Part shown: in pieces, positions 33,432 through 41,509 of the stretch
Layout of the letters: each line of letters opens with the position of its first letter
How positions within the stretch are numbered: position 1 is the stretch's first letter
Source: Bacillota bacterium
GTDB lineage: Bacteria > Bacillota > Bacilli > Alicyclobacillales > SLC66
Assembly: GCA_021821085.1 (NCBI GenBank)
Contig: JAKACV010000019.1
Span: forward strand, 1-50,277
Direction of reading: 5' to 3'
Length of the DNA stretch: 50,277 nt
Notes under the pieces: model-generated
The model's database searches: none
The model's input: only the letters and a program-made list of their open reading frames with translations
Told to the model about the DNA's origin: nothing
Made by a program: the position numbers and the translations under genes

Positions 33432-34529
33432 ATGGATATGACCAATACGCCGAGTCCTCAGCTTTTGCATGTCTTTTATACTTATATGCTGTGTCAGTTG
33501 CCTATATTTCTGGCAGTCATGCTTTTTCTGTTTCTGCTGGTGAGCATTGTCCAAAAACAGCGGTTGATGGGTCTCTTACATGAGGGTTTTGTGATCCAGG
33601 AGCAGTTATTAGATCCAGTGCTCCGTAGAGTCTATGCACAGCGAAGATTTCTTCGTGTGGGACTTGGGGGATTGTGGATCCTTGACGGGTTATTACAGGC
33701 TCAGCCTGATATGAGCAGCGAATTTATTCCGAATATCGTCAATCCAATCGTGTCTGCACAACCTGCTATTCTCAATAACCTGTTTGAACCGTTTGTTGTT
33801 CTTTGGAGCCAAAATCCCCTTCAGTTTGATCTTCTGGCTATCTGGATTCAGGTGGGTCTTGGCCTTGTTCTGTTGTTTGGAGGGAATAGCATCCTAATGA
33901 AAATAGCACTATGGCTTTCCATCGGGTGGGGAGTCGCCGTTTGGATCATGGGTGAAGGGTTTGGGGGGATCTTTACCGGAGAGGCAACGTGGCTCATGGG
34001 GGCGCCAGGATCTGTCCTGTTTTATGTAGTGGGCGCCGTGTTTCTTATTCTTCCTGTGACAGCGTGGAAGGATCAGACCGTGCACAGAACACTACAGTGG
34101 ATTATGGTCATTTTATGGCTATGGGCTGCGTCAATTCAGGCGTGGCCGAACTCTGGTTTTTGGACATCGCAAGGTCTAAGTAGTACGACACTGACCATGG
34201 CTGAGATGCCCCAACCTGGATTTTTAGCACATATGCTCTATGGAGTCGTGCATGTTTTAGATGCCAATCCGATCCTATGGAACTCGGTTTTTGTGATTTG
34301 GATGGCAGTCTTGGGAATTGGTTGGATCTGGAGAGCGAAATTCCCTTTAGTGGTCCCACTCACCTTGCTGTGGTTGTTCGTGACCTGGGTGATTGGACAG
34401 GACTTTGGCGTGTTAGGTGGGCTTGGAACAGATCCGAATTCAAGCCCAGTGGTTGCTTTACTCATTCTTGCTGTGTATACCAGGAAGCATAAACTCAAGG
34501 GTGAACCTGCACTCATGAGTACCGTTTAG
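33432..34529 (+). CDS. Polytopic membrane protein, paralogue B of a tandem pair
   Basis: 365 residues, similar topology to the preceding protein. It contains two related motifs, WIMGEGFGGIFTG...GAPGS near the middle and WVIGQDFGVLGGLGTDPNSSP near the C-terminus, which suggests an internal repeat. ATG 33432 is chosen for GGGGGGACT upstream. The TAG stop overlaps tail to tail with the stop of the minus-strand ctaG paralogue, with no terminator between them. Confidence 0.6.
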   Translation: MDMTNTPSPQLLHVFYTYMLCQLPIFLAVMLFLFLLVSIVQKQRLMGLLHEGFVIQEQLLDPVLRRVYAQRRFLRVGLGGLWILDGLLQAQPDMSSEFIPNIVNPIVSAQPAILNNLFEPFVVLWSQNPLQFDLLAIWIQVGLGLVLLFGGNSILMKIALWLSIGWGVAVWIMGEGFGGIFTGEATWLMGAPGSVLFYVVGAVFLILPVTAWKDQTVHRTLQWIMVILWLWAASIQAWPNSGFWTSQGLSSTTLTMAEMPQPGFLAHMLYGVVHVLDANPILWNSVFVIWMAVLGIGWIWRAKFPLVVPLTLLWLFVTWVIGQDFGVLGGLGTDPNSSPVVALLILAVYTRKHKLKGEPALMSTV

Positions 34530-35332
34530 GATGGAGTATTATACCAAAAGGCACGATCAATATGCCTTAAAATGCGCAGACCAAGTGCACCAAAGACAAA
34601 TAGCATGCCGATCAACATGACTTTCGCTCCGTCCTGTTGGGCGATAATGATCTGCATAGCTGTTGAACCGCTTTGCGGATAGACAGTATACCATGTCGTG
34701 CGTGTGATAAGTAAAATGATGATGATGGGCAACATGAGCACAATCGAATAGAGGATATAGAAGAATTCATATAGACCATCTATTCGCTTGATGGTCTTAC
34801 TTCGATTAACAAAAGGCCACCAAAAAAATACAGCTGACAGCATGATGCCTGTTTGAATGATGAGGTGTATCCAATTGGTGGTGAGGTTTAGGTCCAGTAC
34901 GCGTGGTAACAGCGATAGTGTGGCAACTGCATTGTAAGATAAGCTAGCTATCCATGGGTTCGTCATGAATATAAATAACTTACGTACGCGTGGGACTGAC
35001 AATAATGACTCCATTAACCACGTTGGAATACTGAGTAATAAAAGCCACGGCATGACCATGGTCATGAGCAACATTTGTCCGATGTAGAAAATAAAAGAGC
35101 TGGTTTGGGCCAAGATATCAATGGGAGTTCCTGTTGCAACGGCGAAAACGAGAAGAAGGGCACTCAGTGCGCTAACTTCTGAACGCGAAGGAGCTACATA
35201 CGATTCTCTTTGTAGCAAGTTTTTCCCGAGTGGGCCTGTAATCACCGCATATGATATGCCAAGCAGGAGAGTGAAGATGAGCACTTCCGGACGCCAGTTT
35301 AAAACGGTTACCATAAATGTTTTTTTTGGCAT
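34526..35332 (-). CDS. CtaG paralogue, divergent
   Basis: About 268 residues with seven predicted membrane segments, recognisable as CtaG by TSSFIFYIGQMLLMTMVMPWLLLLSIPTWL and the later segment ending FFWWPFVNRS. Several His residues usual in CtaG are absent, so copper binding may be altered. ATG 35332 is chosen for AGAGGAG upstream. It is the last gene of the minus-strand copper-handling operon and lies 16 bases after the ATPase stop. Confidence 0.75.
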   Translation of the reverse strand: MPKKTFMVTVLNWRPEVLIFTLLLGISYAVITGPLGKNLLQRESYVAPSRSEVSALSALLLVFAVATGTPIDILAQTSSFIFYIGQMLLMTMVMPWLLLLSIPTWLMESLLSVPRVRKLFIFMTNPWIASLSYNAVATLSLLPRVLDLNLTTNWIHLIIQTGIMLSAVFFWWPFVNRSKTIKRIDGLYEFFYILYSIVLMLPIIIILLITRTTWYTVYPQSGSTAMQIIIAQQDGAKVMLIGMLFVFGALGLRILRHIDRAFWYNTPS

Positions 35333-35348
35333 ACGCTCAACTCCTCTT

Positions 35349-37814
35349 TTAGAATGTGTACCAGGATAGTACGCCAAGCACGGTAAGCGTCCCTACAAGG
35401 ACAAATCCACCTGTGGCGTATTTTTTGGGTGACCAACCGAAAATACGCAATGAATTCCCTAGTACGAATGCACTAGATAGAAGCATGGCAAGTGCAGCCA
35501 TTGCCGGGCTTGCAAAACCAAAGGCTGCAATCAACAGTGCGACGGTGTTGTACCCAATCGCCCAAGCGAGGTTGAAGCGAATCGTTTCCATCACCTTTTT
35601 GCCAAGACGAAGTACATTCGGAATTCCTCGCAAATCCGGTTTGGCTAGGACAAAATCACCGGCCTGAATGGCAAGGTCAGATCCATTTCCCATCGCAATG
35701 CCTAAATCTGCTTGGACAAGTGCTGCAGCATCGTTAATGCCGTCTCCAAGAAACGCCACTCGATGCCCTTCGTTTTGTAGTCGTAGAACGAGTGTCGCCT
35801 TTTCGGGCGGAGTGAGGGACGCATAATATGTTGCAACCCCAATCTCACGAGCCACCGTTTTTACAGCGCGATCGTGATCGCCGCTGGCCATCATCACTTG
35901 AATACCTGATTGGAGCAAAGACTCTACGATTTTTTTTGCCTCTGGGCGAATTATATCAGCAAAACTCAGTGCACCGCACAGTGTTCCGTCAATTTCGACG
36001 AAGGCAATGGAGTGTCCATGTTCTCGCCACTCTTCGACGGATCTCGTCATGGACTCAGTTAACGTGCCTTCACGTGGTGACGAACCGACGACGACCTTAT
36101 GTCCAGAAACGACGGCTTGTACTCCAAACCCGGGAAGTGATTGAAACTCTTCAACGGCTATAGGAGTTAATTCTTTTGTCGCCGCGTATTGTACGATTGC
36201 CTTGCTGATTGGATGATCAGATGAGAACTCTGCAGATAGAGCAAAAAGGAGTGCGTCTGGCTCTGCGAGATTGAACTGGGCTTCTTTGACGGACACTTGT
36301 CCCATGGTGATTGTCCCGGTCTTGTCTACAACAACTGTATCAATTGTCGCCGCATGCTCAAATGCCTCGTGTTTACGCAATAAAACACCATATTCATTTA
36401 ATCCGCGCACCCCCCCCAGAACAGCCAGCGGAGTCGCAATACTGAGCGCACAGGGACAACCGATGACAAGTACCGCGACGGCTCGTAACAGTGCAGTTGC
36501 TCCGCTTACCTGGCCGAGGAAGTACCAACCGGAAAAGGTTGCTACTGCGGCGAGCATCACGAACGGAACGAAGATTTTCAAAATCCGCTCCGCCAGTCGC
36601 TGATATCGAAGTGTGCTGCTTTCTGCACTGCGTACAAAATCAGTCGTTTGTTTTAGTAAAGTATCCACGACGCGCGTTACGCGCACCTGCAGCTCTGCAG
36701 AATGATTCGTTGTTCCAGCGTACACAGGATCTTTAATCTGTTTATCAACCCAAAGCGATTCACCTGTCAACATGGATTCATCGACAGAAGAGTGACCTCT
36801 AATAATCATGCCATCAACTGGGATGGTTTCTCCCGTCTCAATCTGTACGATATCTCCAACATGAATCTGAGCGATGTTTGTCATGACGGGAAGGTTGTCT
36901 TTTAAAATACGCGCTTCTTTCGGAGTTAAGCGTCCAAGCAATGCCACAACTCGACTTGCTTTACGCTTTGTCTGTGATTCGAGTGTGCGACTAAATAATA
37001 GAAAGCTCACAAGTAAGCTAGCGGTGTCAAAATAAACAAACTCACCTCGCTCCAAAACGCTGACGACACTATATGCATAGGCAGATAAACTGCCTATCGC
37101 AATCAATAAATCCATCGTTGGAACCAGGTGTCGAACAGAGGACCACGCTCCACGCAAAAAAGGCCATCCACTCCAGAAAATGACGGGCGTACTCAAGATC
37201 CAAAGTGAATAACTGAGAGCCATACCAACTCCATTGGGTAGTAGCGGTAGATACCCTGTCCATATCGGGACGCTCATCATCATCATCACGAGACTCAGTA
37301 TCGCAGCCACGCTAAAACGCCGAAGAAGGAGGACGTCTGCTGTGTGCTCAAGTGATTCGGGTTCATCAGTAGGTGCGGCATTATATCCTAATTTGGAAAT
37401 TGCATCACATAGTACTTCTGCCGATACGGTCTCCTTGTCATACGCAATATGTGCAGTGCTTGTCGAAAAGTCTATTTTTGCCGCGAAGACACCAGGAGTT
37501 TGTTGAACTACATGCTCAATGAGGAGTGTGCAAGATGCACACCAAATGCCATCTAATGAAAGAGTGATAGACTGCGCATCTGTAGACGTTTGAAGCGAAA
37601 GAGTCGAAACTTGGCGATTCAACGTGCGGGCCTGAAGCCAATTGACGCCCGGTGTCTCTTTTAACCTTTGTAATTCTTCTTCTCCAAGAACTTGCCAAAG
37701 CTCTTTACAGCCATGACAGCAAAAAGTGTGCCCGGACTCTAGGAGTGGCGTAATCGCCGGTTGCTCACAGAGGTGACAGGTTAAAACAGCCACGGATTGA
37801 CACTTGGTATCCAA
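35349..37814 (-). CDS. Copper-exporting P1B-type ATPase, CcoI/FixI-like
   Basis: About 820 residues. The N-terminus has a Cys-rich metal-binding domain (CHLC, then FCCHGC), followed by an HMA-type domain with CASC and then the P-type ATPase core. The core has the membrane CPC motif (VIGCPCAL), phosphorylation site DKTGT, HP motif (SDHPI) and GDGINDA. This domain layout matches CcoI/FixI, which deliver copper across the membrane for oxidase CuB assembly. The start is unsure: TTG 37814 has GGTGATC upstream, GTG 37793 is the alternative. Both overlap the end of the upstream TauE-type gene. The frame extends to 38192 without protein-like sequence. Confidence 0.85.
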   Translation of the reverse strand: MDTKCQSVAVLTCHLCEQPAITPLLESGHTFCCHGCKELWQVLGEEELQRLKETPGVNWLQARTLNRQVSTLSLQTSTDAQSITLSLDGIWCASCTLLIEHVVQQTPGVFAAKIDFSTSTAHIAYDKETVSAEVLCDAISKLGYNAAPTDEPESLEHTADVLLLRRFSVAAILSLVMMMMSVPIWTGYLPLLPNGVGMALSYSLWILSTPVIFWSGWPFLRGAWSSVRHLVPTMDLLIAIGSLSAYAYSVVSVLERGEFVYFDTASLLVSFLLFSRTLESQTKRKASRVVALLGRLTPKEARILKDNLPVMTNIAQIHVGDIVQIETGETIPVDGMIIRGHSSVDESMLTGESLWVDKQIKDPVYAGTTNHSAELQVRVTRVVDTLLKQTTDFVRSAESSTLRYQRLAERILKIFVPFVMLAAVATFSGWYFLGQVSGATALLRAVAVLVIGCPCALSIATPLAVLGGVRGLNEYGVLLRKHEAFEHAATIDTVVVDKTGTITMGQVSVKEAQFNLAEPDALLFALSAEFSSDHPISKAIVQYAATKELTPIAVEEFQSLPGFGVQAVVSGHKVVVGSSPREGTLTESMTRSVEEWREHGHSIAFVEIDGTLCGALSFADIIRPEAKKIVESLLQSGIQVMMASGDHDRAVKTVAREIGVATYYASLTPPEKATLVLRLQNEGHRVAFLGDGINDAAALVQADLGIAMGNGSDLAIQAGDFVLAKPDLRGIPNVLRLGKKVMETIRFNLAWAIGYNTVALLIAAFGFASPAMAALAMLLSSAFVLGNSLRIFGWSPKKYATGGFVLVGTLTVLGVLSWYTF

Positions 37815-38521
37815 TTGTTGATCACCATTCCCCGTAAGATGAACAAAATGCCGCTCAGCGCGATTAACGTCGCTGCGATATTCGAGAAAATCCGACCCTG
37901 TAGGCGTTTCCGACCGTAAAATCCGACCGTTGCAACAGTTAACAAGGAAGGGACAGTGCCGATGCCAAACAACAGCATCATGAGGCCCCCCTTTAACGCG
38001 GAACCAGTAGCTGCAGCTGAAATCAACATGGCAAATAGCAACCCGCATGGATGTAAACCAAGTAATGATCCAGAAAAAAAGGCTCCTAACGGATCTCGTC
38101 GATCCATCCACTTCCGTAAACTTTGTTGCATTTTTTGACTGCGAAGTAAGGAGTAACGTTCGAGAAAACCTGCACCATGTCCTGTTCGCCATTCGTCAAT
38201 GGCCCAAAGGATCATGAGTGTTCCACCGACAAATGCGGCTATCGCTTGAATCCCTGAAGTTCGCGTTGCAACATTTAGAAATGAGCCGACCATGCCAAAA
38301 ATAGCTCCAAGAATCGTGAATATAAGAATGCGCCCAGCATTGTGTGGAAGATGTGCACGCAATAAGATTCGTCCAAATGACTGTGTGTTTTGTTCTGTCG
38401 AAGGACTGCCTAGTGATAAACTGTACGCGAGTACAAATGGGCCGCACATACCTGCACAGTGCACAAATCCTTGCAGTAAGCCCACGCCGAGTGCAGTAAT
38501 GAGCAAGGCAAAGCTATTCAA
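37781..38521 (-). CDS. Sulfite exporter TauE/SafE (DsbD_2)-type membrane protein
   Basis: About 246 residues with six membrane segments. Motifs FVHCAGMCGPFVLAYSL and LLGLHPCGLLFAML are typical of the DsbD_2-like proteins found beside ccoI/ccoS in oxidase loci, where they are thought to help copper or thiol handling. TTG 38521 is favoured because GAGGAGCG lies 9 bases upstream; ATG 38554 has no ribosome binding site. It overlaps the ATPase gene. Confidence 0.75.
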   Translation of the reverse strand: MNSFALLITALGVGLLQGFVHCAGMCGPFVLAYSLSLGSPSTEQNTQSFGRILLRAHLPHNAGRILIFTILGAIFGMVGSFLNVATRTSGIQAIAAFVGGTLMILWAIDEWRTGHGAGFLERYSLLRSQKMQQSLRKWMDRRDPLGAFFSGSLLGLHPCGLLFAMLISAAATGSALKGGLMMLLFGIGTVPSLLTVATVGFYGRKRLQGRIFSNIAATLIALSGILFILRGMVINNWIPSVNPWLF

Positions 38522-38574
38522 TCGTCTTTCGCTCCTCGCAACGAATCTATGCATTTCAGTTGGGACAGCTCGTT

Positions 38575-39120
38575 TTAAAAACTATGACTGGCAAGTAAAT
38601 TGGCAATCATCATCATGAGTAGTGTAGAGCTAAACAGTAAACCGTAGAGAGCATAGCGCTTTAGCAGTAAGATCCACGCACTCGCAACGATGAATCCCAT
38701 GACGTAGACGATGAGATTCGCTTCGACATATAGTCCACGATGCAAATCAACAAATGCATTAAGAGCACTATTAGTCCAAAGGAGACTCGCAACCATGCTT
38801 AGCAATAGAATGGTAGTGGCTGTACGCTGCAAGTATGCACTTCTCCGTTCATCGGATGCATCTTGTAGCAAAGCATGACTAAAGCTGTCGGCGAACCGGA
38901 GAATCTGTACGCGTAAAGCGAAACCTGGCAACATTCCAGCTAGCGAAATCAACAGGTATGCGCTTGCCTGAAGTGTGCTATGGTGGTGCATTTCGTTATT
39001 CACTATGAGGTTTTTTACGGGAAAAGATACAATGCTGATAAAAATGAGCAGGGACAAGGTTGTTAACTGCCAAGTCCTTTGTTTGCCGTTCGCTAGTTCC
39101 TCCACAGTGTCTTTCATCAA
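38575..39120 (-). CDS. Membrane protein of the copper/oxidase assembly operon
   Basis: 181 residues with five predicted membrane segments and a His cluster MHHHS after the first one, on a likely extracytoplasmic loop. Arg-rich loops lie on the other side. I recognise no family. Position suggests copper relay or assembly for the oxidase; this is inference only. Confidence 0.55.
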   Translation of the reverse strand: MMKDTVEELANGKQRTWQLTTLSLLIFISIVSFPVKNLIVNNEMHHHSTLQASAYLLISLAGMLPGFALRVQILRFADSFSHALLQDASDERRSAYLQRTATTILLLSMVASLLWTNSALNAFVDLHRGLYVEANLIVYVMGFIVASAWILLLKRYALYGLLFSSTLLMMMIANLLASHSF

Positions 39121-39161
39121 AATCCATTCCTCATGTGTTCTTTTTATCTATAAAGAGGCAG

Positions 39162-39581
39162 CTACGATTGAATCTGAACGTGAAACTGTTGCGAAAAACT
39201 CCCCGCTGTCGTCGTTCCTGTGACGATTAGGGTCCAAGACCCCGTCATGACAAAGACAAGCGTCCCTACAAAATCTCCAAATTTCCCCTTTGTTAAAGTG
39301 ACAGTCGGAACCGGCATACTCATGTCAGACATCCTCTCCTTAATCCGCACCGTGTGCAGAGTGGACTTTGTGGCAGTGAGTGATTGCATGTGCACGCTGA
39401 TTGCAATTGCGTGGAGCGCCAAAAGGTGGGCTGGAGTGAGCGTTACCGACAATTTTTCTCCGTTGTCCGTGACGCTCACCATCCGCACGTTTCCCAAAGA
39501 ATTTGCGCGATCTGTGGCACACCCTGTCAGCAGAGTGATGCTGCACAACAGAGATAAAAAAAAGAGCCATAACTGTTTCAT
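39162..39581 (-). CDS. YtkA/FixH-like lipoprotein
   Basis: 139-residue lipoprotein (LLTGC, Cys21) with a single beta-rich domain like YtkA. It contains an MSDMSMPVP stretch near the middle, a Met-rich sequence of the kind used to bind Cu(I) outside the cell. It is the first gene of the minus-strand operon; the promoter lies 72-100 bases upstream. It probably binds or passes copper to the oxidase. Confidence 0.7.
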   Translation of the reverse strand: MKQLWLFFLSLLCSITLLTGCATDRANSLGNVRMVSVTDNGEKLSVTLTPAHLLALHAIAISVHMQSLTATKSTLHTVRIKERMSDMSMPVPTVTLTKGKFGDFVGTLVFVMTGSWTLIVTGTTTAGSFSQQFHVQIQS

Positions 39582-39637
39582 AAAAAGTGCGCATCCTCTC
39601 TTAGAGAACTTATGCGCAGATGGGTTAGTTAATCTGT

Positions 39638-39681
39638 CGCTACATTACCTATATTGTAGCGGAGTTTGGGTTATCTGTCAT
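39638..39681 (-). promoter_or_regulatory. Promoter and candidate operator of the copper-handling operon
   Basis: On the minus strand ATGACA (39681-39676), 17 bases, then TACAAT (39658-39653) make a good sigma-A promoter. A perfect inverted repeat CGCTACA-N10-TGTAGCG (39638-39644 and 39655-39661) overlaps the -10 and start site, where a repressor would act. It does not match the CsoR or CueR consensus. The TACA/TGTA half-sites resemble CopY/BlaI-type boxes, but with wider spacing. Confidence 0.55.
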
Positions 39682-39686
39682 GCACG

Positions 39687-39722
39687 CAGTTGCACATGAT
39701 CGATGAGCTTCATGTGCAACTG
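39687..39722. repeat. Perfect 13-bp inverted repeat (hairpin)
   Basis: CAGTTGCACATGA (39687-39699) and TCATGTGCAACTG (39710-39722) form a 13-bp stem with a 10-base loop. It sits directly upstream of the copper operon -35. There is no T run on either side, so it is not a normal terminator. Confidence 0.75.
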
Positions 39723-39754
39723 TGCGCGCGAGGCAAGTTGTGAGTGGATTGCTT

Positions 39755-39907
39755 TAAGAGGTTGTTCAAAAAGGGTCGAGAACTCTGCGGCGCAGGGCTT
39801 CGGCTTGTGCTGGACATGCGTGCTCATGTACCACCTATCGTACACTCCGCGCGCATGTCCAGACTTCACCAAACCCCTGCTTGCATCTTACCTCAACCCT
39901 TTTTGAA
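39755..39907. mobile_element. MITE-like palindromic element, about 150 bp
   Basis: Terminal inverted repeats TTCAAAAAGGGTCGAG (39765-39780) and CTCAACCCTTTTTGAA (39892-39907) match with one mismatch. An internal perfect repeat CTGGACATGCG/CGCATGTCCAG lies between them. No coding capacity. The left edge TAAGAGGTTGTTCAAAAAG recurs with one difference at 50150-50168. This suggests a non-autonomous element related to an insertion sequence elsewhere in the genome. Confidence 0.55.
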
Positions 39908-39915
39908 TAGGCACT

Positions 39916-40695
39916 TTAATTAGAAGTGGGTGGGGTACTACCGTAGGCGATAGAGAAACTGTCACCGTTTGCATTTGGTTTGGAGGGGGTGGAGATCCAT
40001 TGTCCATTTTGAACCATGACACCCGCTTCGGAAAGTGTTAAGTTTTGATTTTGTCCGTTAATTTGCGCTGCACGGAAGGTTACCTCCCCGTAATCCGCAA
40101 GAGTTGTAATGGTTCCGTTTAATGTAGGCGCTTCTTCAATCCATTCTGCGGATGTCTGTGGTCCGATATATGCAATGTCGTTCTCTGTGAAAGTCCAATT
40201 CTGCGTTGTATTTGTTAACTGAATACTCCAGGTGCCATCTGATTGTCGGCTGATATTTCCTTTGATCTGATCACCTGGGAATACAGGATAATGGGATGGA
40301 TCAAGAGGTGTTTCTGAATTTGGCAAAACTTCCCACCAAGCGAAATACTGCGGGTGTCCATGGATGATATTTTGTGCAGTGCCAGCTTGGATCAAATGGC
40401 TATTTGTAAATCCATCGATGCCAATCCAAGATGCTGAATAGGCTGATGAGTTACTGGCGGGATTTTCATCGTCAAGAAGGTCGGTTAACCAGGTGCAAAA
40501 ATTGGGGTCTGGGTTCGGAGTGTTTGGAGCGCTCACTTGCGGAACGGTCCATGTCGCACTTATGCTCTTATAAGTTCCCTGTGATTGGGAAGAAACAGCG
40601 TAACCAGACCAATTCTCGGAACTCCAGCCGTACGATGTGCTGGCAGAGTTTGTTACGGATGAATCGGAAAGCGGTCTGCGGCAACTGTTGTTCAT
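39916..40695 (-). CDS. G1-family glutamic endopeptidase (eqolisin-like)
   Basis: About 259 residues of the G1 peptidase family, acid-active proteases first known from fungi and also found in acidophilic bacteria and archaea. Family signatures are NWSGYAV (residue 28), SWIGIDG, LIQAGT with catalytic Gln103, YFAWWEVLP, and SAEWIEEAP with catalytic Glu188. No signal peptide is apparent: the polar N-terminus runs straight into the mature domain. ATG 40695 is chosen for AAAGGA nine bases upstream; the frame opens at 40731, also without a signal. The expected site of action is the acidic outside, so the export route is unclear. Confidence 0.85.
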   Translation of the reverse strand: MNNSCRRPLSDSSVTNSASTSYGWSSENWSGYAVSSQSQGTYKSISATWTVPQVSAPNTPNPDPNFCTWLTDLLDDENPASNSSAYSASWIGIDGFTNSHLIQAGTAQNIIHGHPQYFAWWEVLPNSETPLDPSHYPVFPGDQIKGNISRQSDGTWSIQLTNTTQNWTFTENDIAYIGPQTSAEWIEEAPTLNGTITTLADYGEVTFRAAQINGQNQNLTLSEAGVMVQNGQWISTPSKPNANGDSFSIAYGSTPPTSN

Positions 40696-40856
40696 GTGAT
40701 CCATTCCTTTCAACCCATTATTAGTCGTCACTTACGTAGTTAAAGTGCAGACATCATATCTTATGGGGACAAGGAACGAAGGGTTTGCACGCGTGTCTGC
40801 TACCAACCGCACATTATTCAGGGAACAAGTATCTGCGAATGCAACCCACTCTCATA

Positions 40857-41375
40857 TTAAGGGGTGGATTGTTCTTCTAGATCCGTACGATGACGATGAG
40901 CGAGTCGACTTGCGGCAGCTGCAGCAACCGCTCCTACAAGGTCATCCATAAAGGTGTGTACACGATTGGAAGAGTGGTCATTGAGTTCGGCCAAGATACC
41001 GTATTTGATCTTGTCTACGTAGCCATAGTTTGTATATCCAATACTTCCATAAATGTTCAAAATGGAGAGAGCAAGAATTTCATCGACGCCATATAAACTT
41101 TCATCGGATTCGATAATGGCTTGAATGGGCGTGGAAAGTAATTTTTTTTCGGCGAGAATATCGAGCTCTGCACCGGTTAGGATCGCATTTTGTACTTCTC
41201 GTTTGCTAAGAACGTGGTGGATACTCTCTTCACACATCGCTATGGTTAGATTTGGGATATAAGGATCTTGCAAGTGTTTCGTGATCTCTGCGATCGCACG
41301 GATTGACACGCCTCGTTGTTCGAGAATGTCGAGTGTGGCTTGGTGGATCGTATGACTTGATACAAAAGATTCCAT
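40857..41375 (-). CDS. Phosphatidylglycerophosphatase A-like protein (YutG family)
   Basis: About 172 residues matching the PgpA/YutG family: GVSIRAIAEI, the long helical middle, then YGSIGYTNYGYVDKIKYGILAELN and the FMDDLVGAVAAAAASRL end. These proteins dephosphorylate phosphatidylglycerophosphate, though the soluble Bacillus type is less well characterised. ATG 41375 has AGAGGCGG upstream; the frame opens at 41417. It is divergent from the GNAT/acyl-CoA synthetase gene. Confidence 0.75.
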   Translation of the reverse strand: MESFVSSHTIHQATLDILEQRGVSIRAIAEITKHLQDPYIPNLTIAMCEESIHHVLSKREVQNAILTGAELDILAEKKLLSTPIQAIIESDESLYGVDEILALSILNIYGSIGYTNYGYVDKIKYGILAELNDHSSNRVHTFMDDLVGAVAAAAASRLAHRHRTDLEEQSTP

Positions 41376-41509
41376 GCTCTGTTCCGCCTCTCTTGATACA
41401 ATAAACGTCCGTTTCAATTTTACCGTAGTTTTGCAGGGAATGTTTGTATTGTTGTCGAAATATCTGCTTATACTTCATGTCTGATAGTCCAGTTCAGGAG
41501 GAATCACAC

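Larger units (their letters stand above)
39582..39915. other. Intergenic region between the copper operon and the G1 peptidase gene
   Basis: No gene. It holds, in order, the minus-strand promoter with an inverted repeat (39638-39681), a 13-bp-stem hairpin (39687-39722) and a MITE-like element (39755-39907). Confidence 0.7.

Noticed and set aside
35828..38138. Plus-strand frames within the Cu ATPase and TauE-type genes
   Set aside because: The minus-strand genes have complete catalytic motifs; the plus-strand frames are shadows.
37815..38192. Extended N-terminus of the Cu ATPase frame
   Set aside because: This part overlaps the TauE-type gene in another frame, has no protein-like character, and the Cys-rich metal-binding domain begins only after 37793.
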